From the NCBI RefSeq assembly GCF_000423345.1, contig NZ_AUHU01000007.1, positions 124,001 through 188,000 on the forward strand: a DNA stretch of 64,000 nt, given 5' to 3'. The notes under the pieces are model-generated. The model saw nothing but the letters and a program-made list of their open reading frames with translations, made no database searches and was not told the DNA's origin. Each line of letters starts with the position of its first letter. Within the stretch, counting starts at the first letter, position 1. Position numbers and translations under genes: made by a program. The DNA is from Marinimicrobium agarilyticum DSM 16975. GTDB lineage: Bacteria; Pseudomonadota; Gammaproteobacteria; Pseudomonadales; Cellvibrionaceae. Shown here one piece after another: positions 40,074 through 49,346 of this stretch.

Positions 40074-40658
40074 ATGTGGAAACACCCCCTGACCTGGGTC
40101 GGCCTGTTCCTGCTGATCGGCGTAGTCGCCGTTTGGGACTATTCGCCCGAGGACCTACTGCGACAACCTCAACCGGAGCAAGAGCGCTTTCCGCAGGCGT
40201 ACATGCTCCAATCGCAGACCCGACGCTACAATACCGAGGGCGAACTTCACTACCGTATGACGAGCGCCCGAGCCGACTATTTTCAGTACTTGCCCGAGCG
40301 CAGCAGCCCGCGGGACTACTCCCTGATTCAGTCCCCCGACGTCACTGTTTTTGGGGAAGGCGAACAACCCTGGCGGCTCACCGCCCGCCTCGGGCACAGT
40401 AACGCCGCTGCCGATCGCCTCCGCTTTACCGGCGATGTTCGGGTCTGGCAGGCGCACGCCGGGGGGCGGACGGAAATTACCACGCCCGAGCTGCTGGTGG
40501 AGCCAAACCGCCAATACGCGGAAACGAGCAAAGCTGTTAAGATGCGCTCCCCGCAGGGCCAGCACGAAGCGATCGGAATGCGCGCGGACCTGAGTAAAAA
40601 CCACATTGAACTGCTATCGGAGGTGCGGGGCACCTATGAACCAACTACGGCGAATTAA
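40074..40658 (+). CDS. lptC: LPS export protein LptC
   Basis: A 194-aa bitopic inner-membrane protein: one N-terminal helix (about 7-22) and a periplasmic beta-jellyroll that receives LPS from LptBFG and hands it to LptA. The body contains YNTEGELHYRMTSARADYF and the repeated strands of the LptC family. It overlaps lptA by 23 bp. Confidence 0.93.
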   Translation: MWKHPLTWVGLFLLIGVVAVWDYSPEDLLRQPQPEQERFPQAYMLQSQTRRYNTEGELHYRMTSARADYFQYLPERSSPRDYSLIQSPDVTVFGEGEQPWRLTARLGHSNAAADRLRFTGDVRVWQAHAGGRTEITTPELLVEPNRQYAETSKAVKMRSPQGQHEAIGMRADLSKNHIELLSEVRGTYEPTTAN

Positions 40659-41184
40659 GCGTCCGCGCACGCCCGCCCGAGTAGCGCTAATGGCGCTATT
40701 GGGGGCACTGGTGGCGCCCATGGCCCTCGCCCTGCCCGAGGACCGGGAACAGCCCATTTACATCGAATCCGACCGCCTCGAGCGTAACGGACTCAACGGC
40801 GTCACCACCTATGAGGGGGACGTGCAGTTGCGCCAGGGAAGCCTGAATATCAGGGCCGACCGACTGACGGTGCACACTGGCGCCGACAACCAGGTCCAAC
40901 GGGTGATCGCCGAAGGCTCGCCCGCGCGCTTTGAACAAAAACCCAACGCCGAAGACCCGCCCATCGCCGCCCAGGCGCTGACCATCCGCTACGATGTGGA
41001 CCAGGAACAACTGGAACTCCTGCGCGACGCCTGGATGGAACAGGGCGAAGCCACCATGAGCGGCAACCGCATCGACTACGACATGGCGTCCGAAGTGCTC
41101 AAAGCCGAAGGCGACGCCGACAGCGAACGGCCGCGTATCGAAATGGTACTGCCACCTCAAAGCGACCGCTCATCACAGGATTGA
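40636..41184 (+). CDS. lptA: LPS transport periplasmic protein LptA
   Basis: A 182-aa periplasmic protein of the LPS bridge. A signal peptide ends near [11 protein letters not shown] and the OstA/LptA beta-jellyroll follows ([19 protein letters not shown]). The ATG at 40636, ten bases after GAGGTG, is preferred to one at 40606. It starts inside lptC, indicating translational coupling. lptB follows 4 bp downstream. Confidence 0.94.
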   Translation: MNQLRRIKRPRTPARVALMALLGALVAPMALALPEDREQPIYIESDRLERNGLNGVTTYEGDVQLRQGSLNIRADRLTVHTGADNQVQRVIAEGSPARFEQKPNAEDPPIAAQALTIRYDVDQEQLELLRDAWMEQGEATMSGNRIDYDMASEVLKAEGDADSERPRIEMVLPPQSDRSSQD

Positions 41185-41188
41185 TTTC

Positions 41189-41914
41189 ATGCCCAGCTTG
41201 CACGCGCTGAACCTGGCCAAGAGTTACAAGACCCGAAAAGTGGTTATCGATGTGTCCCTGTCCGTGTCCACGGGCCAGATTGTGGGCCTGCTGGGCCCCA
41301 ACGGGGCGGGCAAGACCACCTGTTTCTACATGATTGCCGGCCTGGTGGGCGCCGACAATGGCCGGGTCTGTATCGACGACCGGGACATCACCCACCTGCC
41401 GATCCACGGCCGGGCCCGAGCCGGAATCGGCTACCTCCCCCAGGAGGCCTCGGTATTCCGCAAGCTCACCGTGGCAGACAACATCATGGCCATTCTGGAG
41501 ACTCGCAAAGAGCTCAATCGCAAGCAGCGCCTGGCCAAACTGGATGCGCTGCTGCGCGAATTCCACATCACCCACATCAAAGACAGCCTCGGCATGTCAC
41601 TCTCCGGGGGTGAGCGCCGACGGGTGGAAATCGCCCGAGCGCTCGCGACCGAGCCTGAATTCATCCTTCTGGATGAGCCTTTCGCCGGCGTGGACCCCAT
41701 CTCGGTCACCGACATCAAGCAGATTGTCCGCCACCTCAGAGACCGCGGAATCGGCGTATTGATCACCGACCACAACGTCCGGGAAACGCTCGATATCTGC
41801 GAGAACGCCTACATCGTCTCGGAAGGCCATATTATCGCCGAGGGAGATGCGCAGACGGTACTCGCCAACGAGCGGGTGCGCGAAGTCTACCTGGGCGAGC
41901 ACTTCCGCTTGTAG
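41189..41914 (+). CDS. lptB: LPS export ABC transporter ATPase LptB
   Basis: A 241-aa ATPase with Walker [10 protein letters not shown], signature [15 protein letters not shown] and Walker [14 protein letters not shown]. It powers LPS extraction from the inner membrane with LptFG, which are not in the window. Order lptC-lptA-lptB-rpoN is conserved in gammaproteobacteria. Confidence 0.97.
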   Translation: MPSLHALNLAKSYKTRKVVIDVSLSVSTGQIVGLLGPNGAGKTTCFYMIAGLVGADNGRVCIDDRDITHLPIHGRARAGIGYLPQEASVFRKLTVADNIMAILETRKELNRKQRLAKLDALLREFHITHIKDSLGMSLSGGERRRVEIARALATEPEFILLDEPFAGVDPISVTDIKQIVRHLRDRGIGVLITDHNVRETLDICENAYIVSEGHIIAEGDAQTVLANERVREVYLGEHFRL

Positions 41915-42104
41915 CATGTCACACTTGAAGCGACGTGCGCCGCTAACCAGAGCCCCAGAGGACTTGACAAAACCGATAAACGGCGCCTTAGGCACAAACA
42001 TTGCTTTAAAAAGTGGTTGAGGTTATTGCCACTGAGCCTCAGGCTGACTAAACTCTGAAGTATTCGACACATTCGGTTTCGACCAGGGTCCAAGCAGCAC
42101 ACCC

Positions 42105-43610
42105 ATGAAACAATCCCTACAGCTCAAGCTCGGCCAACAGCTGACCATGACGCCTCAGCTGCAGCAGGCTATCCGCCTTTTGCAGCTCTCGACCCTGGAC
42201 CTGCAGCAGGAAATCCAGGAGGCCCTCGATTCCAACCCCATGCTGGAGGTTGAAGAGAGCCAGGACACCCCCGAGGAGAAGAGCAACGACGACCGGGAGT
42301 CCGAAGCCCGCAACGGCACGGACACTACCGACACCCGCACCGCAAGCTCCGACGATAGTCCTCAGACGGACAGCGACTGGAACGATGAGATTCCCAACGA
42401 CCTGCCGGTCGACACCAGTTGGGATGACGTCTACCAATTGGCGCCGGCCGCCACCTCCTCCACCCCCTTCGAAGGCGATGAAAACAGCGACTACGACAGC
42501 CGGCGCGGGACAACGGATTCACTCTACGACCACCTGATGTGGCAGCTCAACCTGACCCCCATGTCCGACCGGGACCGCATCATCGCCATGACTCTGATCG
42601 ACGCGGTGGAGCCCAGTGGCATGCTCTCCACCAGCCTTGAAGAGATTTTCGAGGGATTGAAAGACGACTGGGAAGAACTCGAGTTCGACGAACTGGAAGC
42701 CGTTCAACACCGGCTGCAACAGTTCGACCCGGTGGGCGTCGCCAGCCAGAACCTGTCCGAGTGCCTGCTGGTCCAACTGCAGCAGTTCCCCAAAGACACC
42801 CCCTACCTGGAGGCGGCCAAAACCATCGTTCGCCAATATCTGCCCCAGTTGGGCAGCCGGGACTACCGCCAGTTGATGCGCCGCACCCGCCTGAAAGAGC
42901 CCGAGCTACGCGACGCCATCACCCTGATCCAGAGCCTCACCCCCCGTCCGGGCGACCAGATCGCCAGCGGCGATGTCGAGTACGTTGTCCCCGACGTTTT
43001 CGTAGAAAAACGCGAGGGCCGCTGGATGGTGGAGCTCAACCCGGACATTGCGCCACGCCTACGGATCAATTCCGACTACGCCTCCATGGTCAAGCGCGCC
43101 GATTCAAGCACGGACAACACCTTTCTGAAAGACAACCTTCAGGAGGCGCGCTGGTTCCTCAAGAGCCTGCAAAGCCGCAACGAAACCCTGCTGAAAGTGG
43201 CCAGCTGTATTGTCGAAAAGCAGCGCGGCTTTCTGGACCAGGGCGCCGAAGCCATGCGGCCACTGGTCCTGCACGACATTGCCGAGCTGGTAGATATGCA
43301 CGAGTCCACGATCTCGCGCGTCACCACCCAGAAGTACATGCATACCCCTCAGGGAATCTTTGAGCTCAAGTACTTCTTCTCCAGCCATGTCAGTACGGAA
43401 TCCGGTGGCGAGTGCTCTTCCACCGCAATCCGGGCTATCATAAAGAAGCTGGTGGCGGCCGAGTCGCCCCAGAAGCCGCTCAGTGACAGCAAAATCACCG
43501 CGCTGTTGGCGGATCAGGGCATCAAGGTCGCCCGGCGCACCATCGCCAAATACCGTGAATCGCTGGGTATTCCCCCATCGAACGAACGCAAAACCCTGGG
43601 CCCGGCGTAA
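42105..43610 (+). CDS. rpoN: RNA polymerase sigma-54 factor
   Basis: A 501-aa sigma-54. The Gln/Leu-rich activator-contact region I ([20 protein letters not shown], about 12-31) is followed by an acidic region II, the core-binding domain and the DNA-binding domain ending with the RpoN box ([10 protein letters not shown], near 484-493). It needs NtrC-type activators. It starts 190 bp after lptB, so it may have its own promoter. Confidence 0.98.
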   Translation: MKQSLQLKLGQQLTMTPQLQQAIRLLQLSTLDLQQEIQEALDSNPMLEVEESQDTPEEKSNDDRESEARNGTDTTDTRTASSDDSPQTDSDWNDEIPNDLPVDTSWDDVYQLAPAATSSTPFEGDENSDYDSRRGTTDSLYDHLMWQLNLTPMSDRDRIIAMTLIDAVEPSGMLSTSLEEIFEGLKDDWEELEFDELEAVQHRLQQFDPVGVASQNLSECLLVQLQQFPKDTPYLEAAKTIVRQYLPQLGSRDYRQLMRRTRLKEPELRDAITLIQSLTPRPGDQIASGDVEYVVPDVFVEKREGRWMVELNPDIAPRLRINSDYASMVKRADSSTDNTFLKDNLQEARWFLKSLQSRNETLLKVASCIVEKQRGFLDQGAEAMRPLVLHDIAELVDMHESTISRVTTQKYMHTPQGIFELKYFFSSHVSTESGGECSSTAIRAIIKKLVAAESPQKPLSDSKITALLADQGIKVARRTIAKYRESLGIPPSNERKTLGPA

Positions 43611-43667
43611 GTCCGGGCGGGGCTCGAACATTTGTCACGCGATAGCCACGCCAAAGAGGATGTTGCC

Positions 43668-43958
43668 ATGCAGATCAATATCAGCGGCCACCACCTGGAC
43701 CTGACCGATGCACTCAAAGACTACGTCAACAACAAACTCGAGCGCCTGACCCACCACCACGATAAGATCACAGGCACGGACGTCATCCTGTCCGTGGAAA
43801 AGCTTGAGCAAAAGGCTGAAGCCCGCGTCCACGTCAGCGGCAAAGACCTGTTTGCCGATGCCACCGACCTGGATATGTACGCCGCGATTGACCAGCTGAT
43901 CGACAAGCTGGATCGGCAATTGATCAAACACAAAGAGAAGCTGCGCAGCCACCGATAA
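43668..43958 (+). CDS. hpf: Ribosome hibernation promoting factor, short form
   Basis: A 96-aa HPF/YfiA-type protein with the start MQINISGHHLDLTDALKDYV and the DMYAAIDQLIDKLDRQL helix. It binds the 30S decoding site and helps form 100S dimers in stationary phase. The frame is open from 43632; the ATG at 43668 has AGAGGA seven bases before it. It follows rpoN by 57 bp and precedes ptsN by 3 bp. Confidence 0.95.
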   Translation: MQINISGHHLDLTDALKDYVNNKLERLTHHHDKITGTDVILSVEKLEQKAEARVHVSGKDLFADATDLDMYAAIDQLIDKLDRQLIKHKEKLRSHR

Positions 43959-43961
43959 GCT

Positions 43962-44438
43962 ATGGATATAAAAAGCATTATTACCCCCAGCCGCACGCTG
44001 TGCGGCATCGAAGGGGTCAGCAAAAAACGCGCTCTGGAAATCCTGGCCAATACCATCGCCGAGGACTGTCCCGAGATTGATGCCGACGATCTGTTCCGAC
44101 GGCTCATCGGTCGGGAACGGCTGGGTTCCACCGGCATCGGCCACGGGATCGCCATTCCCCACTGCCGGGTCAGCAACTGTGAAGGCACCATCGGCGCTCT
44201 GATTACGCTGAAGGAGCCCATCGACTTCGATGCGATCGATTCCGAGCCCGTGGACGTACTCTTTGCCATGCTGGTGCCGGAAAACGCGCACGGCGAGCAT
44301 CTGCAGACGTTGGCATCGCTGGCCAGCATGCTCAACGATGCCGATTTCAGAGCGAGGTTGCGCGAGGCCGACAGCAACGAGACTCTGTACCAGGTTGCCG
44401 TGGGCGAGCCAGCCGCCGCGACCGGAAACCCACGTTAA
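43962..44438 (+). CDS. ptsN: Nitrogen PTS enzyme IIA (PtsN)
   Basis: A 158-aa EIIA-Ntr. The phosphorylated His is in GHGIAIPHCRV. It receives phosphate from NPr and regulates potassium, sigma-54-linked and envelope functions without moving sugar. It sits in the conserved rpoN-hpf-ptsN-rapZ-npr order, 3 bp after hpf. Confidence 0.96.
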   Translation: MDIKSIITPSRTLCGIEGVSKKRALEILANTIAEDCPEIDADDLFRRLIGRERLGSTGIGHGIAIPHCRVSNCEGTIGALITLKEPIDFDAIDSEPVDVLFAMLVPENAHGEHLQTLASLASMLNDADFRARLREADSNETLYQVAVGEPAAATGNPR

Positions 44439-44480
44439 CGCCCCACGGGGCTCTCATCGTCTCTCAGGAACGTCAGACTC

Positions 44481-45353
44481 ATGCATTTGATCATCGTCAG
44501 CGGCCTGTCCGGCTCGGGTAAGAGTACGGCGCTGCATGTCCTGGAAGATGTCGGCTACAACTGTATCGACAACCTTCCGGTCAGCCTTCTGCCCGCACTG
44601 GTGGCCCAGATCCAAATCCACCGGGACGCCGATGACCAGAAGTTCGCCATCGGGGTCGATGTGCGCAACGCCTGGCAGGATCTGAACATCTTCCCCGAGA
44701 TGATCGATACGCTGAAAGACGCCCATATCCCGATTCACGTTCTGTTTTTGGACACCGGACTGCCGGTACTGATGCAGCGCTTCAGCGAAACCCGGCGCAA
44801 ACACCCACTGAGCGATCGCGACACCAACCTGCAAGAGGCCATCCGGGAAGAGCAGTCACTGCTCGAGCCGATCCGGGATACCGCCGATCAGGTACTGGAT
44901 ACCAGCCACCTGAACCTGCATGAGCTGCGCGATCTGGTTAAAGACCGGGTGGTCGGTCAGCACGATGCGACCATGGCGATTCAGTTCGAGTCATTCGGCT
45001 TCAAGCACGGTGTGCCGGTCAACGCTGACCTGGTGTTCGACGCCCGCTGCCTGCCCAATCCCCACTGGAAACCCAATTTGCGGGCGCAAACCGGTCAAGA
45101 CACCGAGGTGGTTGCCTTTCTTGAGGGGGAAGAGAAAGTTCAGGCCATGTACCGGGACATCGAGAACTTTTTAAGCCGCTGGCTGCCCCACTATCAGGCC
45201 AACAGCCGCAGCTACATTACCATTGCCATCGGCTGTACCGGCGGGCAGCATCGCTCGGTTTATCTGGCGGAGCGCCTGCAGAGGCATTTTGCCAGCCAAT
45301 ACGAAAACGTTCTGGTGCGCCACCGGGAACTCAACAAAGCCGAACAGCACTGA
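44481..45353 (+). CDS. rapZ: RNase adapter protein RapZ
   Basis: A 290-aa protein with Walker A GLSGSGKST at residues 8-16 and a C-terminal domain ending in CTGGQHRSVYLAERL. In E. coli RapZ binds the GlmZ small RNA and directs RNase E to it, controlling glucosamine-6-phosphate synthase. No glmY/glmZ is seen here. It is 5 bp upstream of npr. Confidence 0.96.
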   Translation: MHLIIVSGLSGSGKSTALHVLEDVGYNCIDNLPVSLLPALVAQIQIHRDADDQKFAIGVDVRNAWQDLNIFPEMIDTLKDAHIPIHVLFLDTGLPVLMQRFSETRRKHPLSDRDTNLQEAIREEQSLLEPIRDTADQVLDTSHLNLHELRDLVKDRVVGQHDATMAIQFESFGFKHGVPVNADLVFDARCLPNPHWKPNLRAQTGQDTEVVAFLEGEEKVQAMYRDIENFLSRWLPHYQANSRSYITIAIGCTGGQHRSVYLAERLQRHFASQYENVLVRHRELNKAEQH

Positions 45354-45358
45354 TCCCA

Positions 45359-45634
45359 ATGCCATCAAAAACGATAACATTGATCAACAAAAAAGGCCTG
45401 CATGCTCGCGCCGCCGCCAAGCTCGCCACCATCGCCGGGCAGTACCAGTGTCAGATCCAGGTGCGTTGCCTGGGGGGCGACACCTGGGTCGACGGCAAGA
45501 GCGTCATGTCTCTGATGTTACTGGCGGCCGCCTGTGGCACTGAGCTCGAGCTGTGCGCCGAGGGCGAGGACGCCCCCGACGCCCTGGTCGCCATCGGCGA
45601 CTTGATCAACGACCGGTTTGAGGAGGGCGAATAG
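45359..45634 (+). CDS. npr: Nitrogen PTS phosphocarrier NPr (HPr-like)
   Basis: A 91-aa HPr-family protein with phosphorylated His15 in KKGLHARAAAKLA and the GKSVMSLMLLAA helix. It passes phosphate from PtsP to PtsN. In Pseudomonas the gene is called ptsO. Last member of the rpoN block. Confidence 0.95.
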   Translation: MPSKTITLINKKGLHARAAAKLATIAGQYQCQIQVRCLGGDTWVDGKSVMSLMLLAAACGTELELCAEGEDAPDALVAIGDLINDRFEEGE

Positions 45635-45669
45635 CGCCCTTTCCTCGCACCTCTTTAAGGACTCAAGAA

Positions 45670-47022
45670 ATGACACCGACGCCCCTATTGCTTCGTCTGC
45701 TTTTTACCCTGGCGATTGCCACCCTTCTGAGCGCTTGTGGCAGTGACGGTGAAAGCATCGGACGCCTGGACATGCGCACCCCGGACTCTGGGCTGAGACC
45801 CGCCCGCCCCGGGGCCACCTACGCCCCGGCACTGGGCGCCTGTGCCCGCCTTTTTGTCCGGGGAGGAGACAACAGCTTCACCCCCTGTACTCTGGAACAA
45901 CTCCCGCTACTGGGCCAATCCCAGAGCGAGATCACGGTCGAGGCGATCATGAGCCGGACCCTGGTCAGTCACGACTGGATGGCCATGCGGTTTGAGCAAG
46001 CGTTGACTGCTCTGCCCCAAGACCTGCGAACCCTGTTCGGCGGCGTAACGGCCGTGGTGATCGGCGCGGATGTCAGACCGTCCTATTATTGGCTCGCCAC
46101 CGGCGCCATTTACCTCGACCCGGCCAACCTTTGGCTGACCATTGAGGAGCGGGACACCATTTCCCGGGAGCCGGACTATCGCAGCGGGTTCGCGGCCGAA
46201 CTTCAGTTCGACACCCTGGGACGCTACGTCCGCAATGGCGATTACGCCTGGTCCAGCGCCCCGCTGAGTGGGCCGGGCGAGGATCGTCCTCTGGACGCCA
46301 TTCTCACCCCCATGGCCGCCCTTCTGTTTCATGAGTTGGCCCATGCCAACGACTATATTCCCCCGAGTGAGCACGCCACACTGGACCCCGAATGGCGCGT
46401 CGCCGAAGCCGCGACACAGTTACAATCAGAGAGCGTTTCAGCCACGGTGGCCAGCACTTTTCCGCTCAGCTCCACACTCATGATGGACCTGGCCGAAGTC
46501 ATGTTTCAGGGGCGTGAAGCGACACAGAGTGAGCGCTCCCTGACGGCCCAAGAAGTGGGATTGGAATTCGCCACGGACTTCGCCACCGACAGTTACGCCT
46601 ACGTCAATGGTGGCGATCGGCAGTTGTTTTTTGAAGATACCGCCATGATGTTTGAAGAAGCCATGATGCAGCATCATTTCAACGTGATGCGCGACATGGC
46701 CTTTACCGACCGCCCGGAAGGAGAGAACATCTACTGCAACGACTACGTGGTTCGCTGGGGCACCCGCGGCCGGGTCGGCGACGAACAGATCCAGCCTCGA
46801 TTGGCCCTGGCCCTGTCGCTGCTTCTCGACGAGACCGATGTCTCCCCCTATATCGAGCAGCTTGAACCGGCCGAACCTTTGACCAACAACATCGGCTGGT
46901 GTGCCAACCTCCAACCGCAGGCCATCGGTATTCACGGCGCGGCCGGCACCCGGTGGCAAGAACCGCTCCCCAATCAGCTGCGCAACCGGCACGCGCCCGG
47001 TCACCCGCACCACAATCACTAG
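45670..47022 (+). CDS. Predicted lipoprotein with zinc-metalloprotease-like HELAH motif
   Basis: A 450-aa protein with a lipoprotein signal peptide ending in lipobox LLSAC. It holds an HExxH motif (His221-Glu222-Leu-Ala-His225, in LLFHELAHANDYI). An acidic helix (TAMMFEEAMMQHHF, near residues 324-337) might supply a third zinc ligand. I recognise no named family; it may be a cell-surface peptidase. It lies between npr and darP, a position occupied by other genes in Pseudomonas. Confidence 0.75.
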   Translation: MTPTPLLLRLLFTLAIATLLSACGSDGESIGRLDMRTPDSGLRPARPGATYAPALGACARLFVRGGDNSFTPCTLEQLPLLGQSQSEITVEAIMSRTLVSHDWMAMRFEQALTALPQDLRTLFGGVTAVVIGADVRPSYYWLATGAIYLDPANLWLTIEERDTISREPDYRSGFAAELQFDTLGRYVRNGDYAWSSAPLSGPGEDRPLDAILTPMAALLFHELAHANDYIPPSEHATLDPEWRVAEAATQLQSESVSATVASTFPLSSTLMMDLAEVMFQGREATQSERSLTAQEVGLEFATDFATDSYAYVNGGDRQLFFEDTAMMFEEAMMQHHFNVMRDMAFTDRPEGENIYCNDYVVRWGTRGRVGDEQIQPRLALALSLLLDETDVSPYIEQLEPAEPLTNNIGWCANLQPQAIGIHGAAGTRWQEPLPNQLRNRHAPGHPHHNH

Positions 47023-47046
47023 CGCACGGCGTTTTGATGGATTTTT

Positions 47047-47565
47047 ATGAAGACTGACAACGATTACGACTTTGACGATTCCGAGAAAAGCAAAACCCAG
47101 GTCAAAAAAGAAATGCATGCACTGCAGACCCTGGGCAAACAACTCTCGGAGCTCAATGATGACCAACTGGGCCGCATGCCGCTCGAGCCCAAGTTGCACA
47201 ATGCCCTACTGGAGTACCGCCGGCTGAGACACAACGAAGCCCGTCGCCGGCAGTTGCAGTTTATCGGGCGGCTGATGCGCGAGGCCGACCAGGAAGGGAT
47301 TCAGAAAGTCATGGATCAGTTCAACCAGCAGAGTCGGGCCAACGTCCAACTGCACCACTCGGCCGAGCAGTGGCGCGACCGGTTGCTGGCGGAGCCCGAC
47401 GCGGTTCAGGCGTTCATTGAAGAGCATACGGTCTCGGACATCCAGCACTTCCGCCAACTGCTGCGCCAGGCCCAGAAAGAAGCCACTCAGAACAAGCCCC
47501 CGGCCGCATCACGAAAACTGTTCAAGGAAATTCGCGATACCCTGGCGAAGGACATTTTCGGCTGA
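47047..47565 (+). CDS. darP: Ribosome-associated protein DarP (YjgA, DUF615)
   Basis: A 172-aa charged helical protein with the DUF615 signature (KSKTQVKKEMHALQTLGKQL and READQEGIQKVMDQFNQ). DarP associates with 50S assembly intermediates and supports late peptidyl-transferase-centre maturation. It starts 24 bp after the upstream lipoprotein gene and converges on an SDR gene. Confidence 0.93.
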   Translation: MKTDNDYDFDDSEKSKTQVKKEMHALQTLGKQLSELNDDQLGRMPLEPKLHNALLEYRRLRHNEARRRQLQFIGRLMREADQEGIQKVMDQFNQQSRANVQLHHSAEQWRDRLLAEPDAVQAFIEEHTVSDIQHFRQLLRQAQKEATQNKPPAASRKLFKEIRDTLAKDIFG

Positions 47566-47577
47566 CGCGCAACCACC

Positions 47578-48288
47578 CTACCAGGGCAAGTCGCTCCCAT
47601 CCCAATGAACAAACCGCCCGGTGTCCTCCGGGCGCAGCGCGTCGATCACACTCCAGAGACGTTCGGCGGTCAACGCCGGGGTAAAGAGCTTGTCCTCGGG
47701 CAGTGATCGAGTGAAAGGCTTGGACAGCGGGGTATCGGTGGTTCCCGGATGCATGGCCACCAGACAGAGCTTGCGATGAGAGCGGGCAAGCTCCACCGCC
47801 GCGGTTTTGACGAGCATGTTCAGCGCCGCCTTGGAGGCTCGATAACCGTACCATCCACCCAGGCGGTTATCACTGATGCCGGCGATTTTGGCGCTCAGCA
47901 CAATGGCTTTGGCGGGTTCTGATCGGGGCATGACCGGAATCAGGTACTTGAGAATCAGCGCCGGCACGATGCTGTTGATGGCGAAATAATGGGTCAGTTG
48001 CTCGCTGTTCAACTCCGCCAGTTTTTTCTCCGGCATACTTCCCTCGCGATGAAGCACCCCCACGGCACAGAACAAGAGGGTCAGAGGCTCTTCTCGGTTT
48101 TGGAGTTTCTCAGCCAGCGACTGCAGCGCTGATTCGCTGTAATCGCACTGGACATGCTCTACGCCCTCGGGCACTTCCATCGTTTCGTGACGGCTGACCG
48201 CCAGCACTTGGTAGTGCCTGTTCAAGTGGGCAATAATGGCTTGAGCAATGGCGCTGTTCGCGCCGAGAACGACGGCCAGGGGTTTCAT
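47578..48288 (-). CDS. Short-chain dehydrogenase/reductase (SDR), C-factor-like
   Basis: A 236-aa Rossmann protein. The cofactor loop reads GANSAIAQA, so it lacks the usual last glycines of GxxxGxG. Catalytic YxxxK is present (YRASK) and a Ser lies upstream (VLSAKIAG). It resembles the CsgA/C-factor-like SDR group, whose substrates are unknown. It lies 56 bp downstream of the HAD phosphatase gene on the same strand. Confidence 0.85.
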   Translation of the reverse strand: MKPLAVVLGANSAIAQAIIAHLNRHYQVLAVSRHETMEVPEGVEHVQCDYSESALQSLAEKLQNREEPLTLLFCAVGVLHREGSMPEKKLAELNSEQLTHYFAINSIVPALILKYLIPVMPRSEPAKAIVLSAKIAGISDNRLGGWYGYRASKAALNMLVKTAAVELARSHRKLCLVAMHPGTTDTPLSKPFTRSLPEDKLFTPALTAERLWSVIDALRPEDTGRFVHWDGSDLPW

Positions 48289-48344
48289 GGGGGCTCCTCA
48301 TTCGAGTCGGTTGTTAACCGATACGACGGGAAGCCTTTTTGGGA

Positions 48345-48989
48345 TCAGGCCCGGGGCACGCGGAACTCGGACCAGTCGTGAAATACGCTCGCAACGCCAA
48401 AGGCTTCCAACTGTTCGGGGGTGGCGTGAGGGCGATAGGCCCAGACGGTGGCACCGGCTCGGGTCGCGGCGGTCAGTCCCGGCACGCTGTCTTCCACGAC
48501 GAGGCAACGGGTGATATCCACGCCAATGCTTTCGGCCGCGCGGCGGTAGATGGCCGGATCGGGTTTGGCGACGGCGAGTTTTTCGGAGTCGAATCGGCGT
48601 GCTTCGGGGAAGTATTGGTCGAGGCCGGTGACGCCGAGTTTGAGCTGCAATTCGAAGGTGCGGGAGTTGGTGACGAGGGCGTAGGGGTGGGTTAGTTCGG
48701 CCAGCACGGCTTCGATACCGGGCATGGTTTTAAGTTCGGTTCTCATGAGTTGTTCGGAGAACTGGCGGTTGTCGTCTTTGAATTTGTCGAGGTCGGGGAT
48801 GGGTGTTCCGAGCCGTTGTTCGACCATTTTGATGCAGTCGGGGAAGCTGTGACCGGTGAAGGTTGTGGCGACTTGTTGTTCGGTGTAGTCCATGCCAAGA
48901 TTTTGGATGGAGCGGTGGAGGGCGCGGGTGGCAAGTATTTCGGAGTCGACCAGCACTCCATCACAGTCAAACAATACAGCTTCAAACAA
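48345..48989 (-). CDS. HAD-family phosphatase (beta-phosphoglucomutase/YniC-like)
   Basis: A 214-aa HAD subfamily IA protein with nucleophile motif FDCDGVLVDSE, the TNS motif (LVTNSRT), a Lys (AVAKPDP) and VVEDSVPGL as metal motif. It probably acts on small sugar or glycolate phosphates. The frame is open to 49151, but that part runs through repeat element 1. The likely start is TTG at 48989, eight bases after GAGG. Repeat element 1 lies 63 bp upstream, in the same transcription sense. Confidence 0.85.
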   Translation of the reverse strand: MFEAVLFDCDGVLVDSEILATRALHRSIQNLGMDYTEQQVATTFTGHSFPDCIKMVEQRLGTPIPDLDKFKDDNRQFSEQLMRTELKTMPGIEAVLAELTHPYALVTNSRTFELQLKLGVTGLDQYFPEARRFDSEKLAVAKPDPAIYRRAAESIGVDITRCLVVEDSVPGLTAATRAGATVWAYRPHATPEQLEAFGVASVFHDWSEFRVPRA

Positions 48990-49052
48990 AATGGTTTCCT
49001 CAGATTCGCTTTTGGTAAAAGTACTAATTAGTCCTACACAGCTGGCAAGTCC

Positions 49053-49164
49053 GGCCCGATTTGAGGTGAACGCTTCCGGGACACGCTGCAAGTACATCCC
49101 TGTACGCTCGCAACCGCGAATCCCACGCTCTACGGTCCCGGAAGCGTTCACCTCAAATCGGGCC
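49053..49164 (-). repeat. Structured repeat, copy 1 (30-bp arms, 52-nt core)
   Basis: Arms 49053-49082 and 49135-49164 are a perfect 30-bp inverted repeat. On the minus strand the core has GCG-TGGGATT-CGC and then GTAC-AGGGAT-GTAC. The second reads GUACAGGGAUGU, which matches the CsrA consensus RUACARGGAUGU at all 12 positions. It lies in the leader of the HAD gene, in sense orientation. An open frame crosses it but is not a gene. Confidence 0.9.
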
Positions 49165-49204
49165 TCCGTAGTCTGTAGCTGGCCTTAGGCACCAGGATCG
49201 CCGA

Positions 49205-49305
49205 GGTGTGGGGTGTAGGGTTCCCAGACCGTGGAGCGCGGGATTCGCGATTCGAGCCCCCAGGGATGGGTTCACGGCGTGTCTGGGAACCCTACACCCC
49301 ACACC
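49205..49305 (+). repeat. Structured repeat, copy 2 (25-bp arms, 51-nt core)
   Basis: Arms 49205-49229 and 49281-49305 are a perfect 25-bp inverted repeat. The core (plus strand) has CGCG-GGATT-CGCG and CCC-AGGGAT-GGG hairpins. It is 40 bp from copy 1 and points the other way. It lies 41 bp beyond the corA stop, antisense to corA. Confidence 0.9.
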
Positions 49306-49346
49306 GTACCTCCGCACTCTGCTACGCGTTCAGCCATTATGGCGAT

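Noticed and set aside
49000-49188. Open frames across structured repeat copy 1 (including the upstream extension of the HAD gene)
   Set aside because: They run through the inverted arms and core, and the HAD domain begins only after 48989. Similar short peptide stretches arise from each repeat copy because the repeat itself is similar, not because a protein is conserved.
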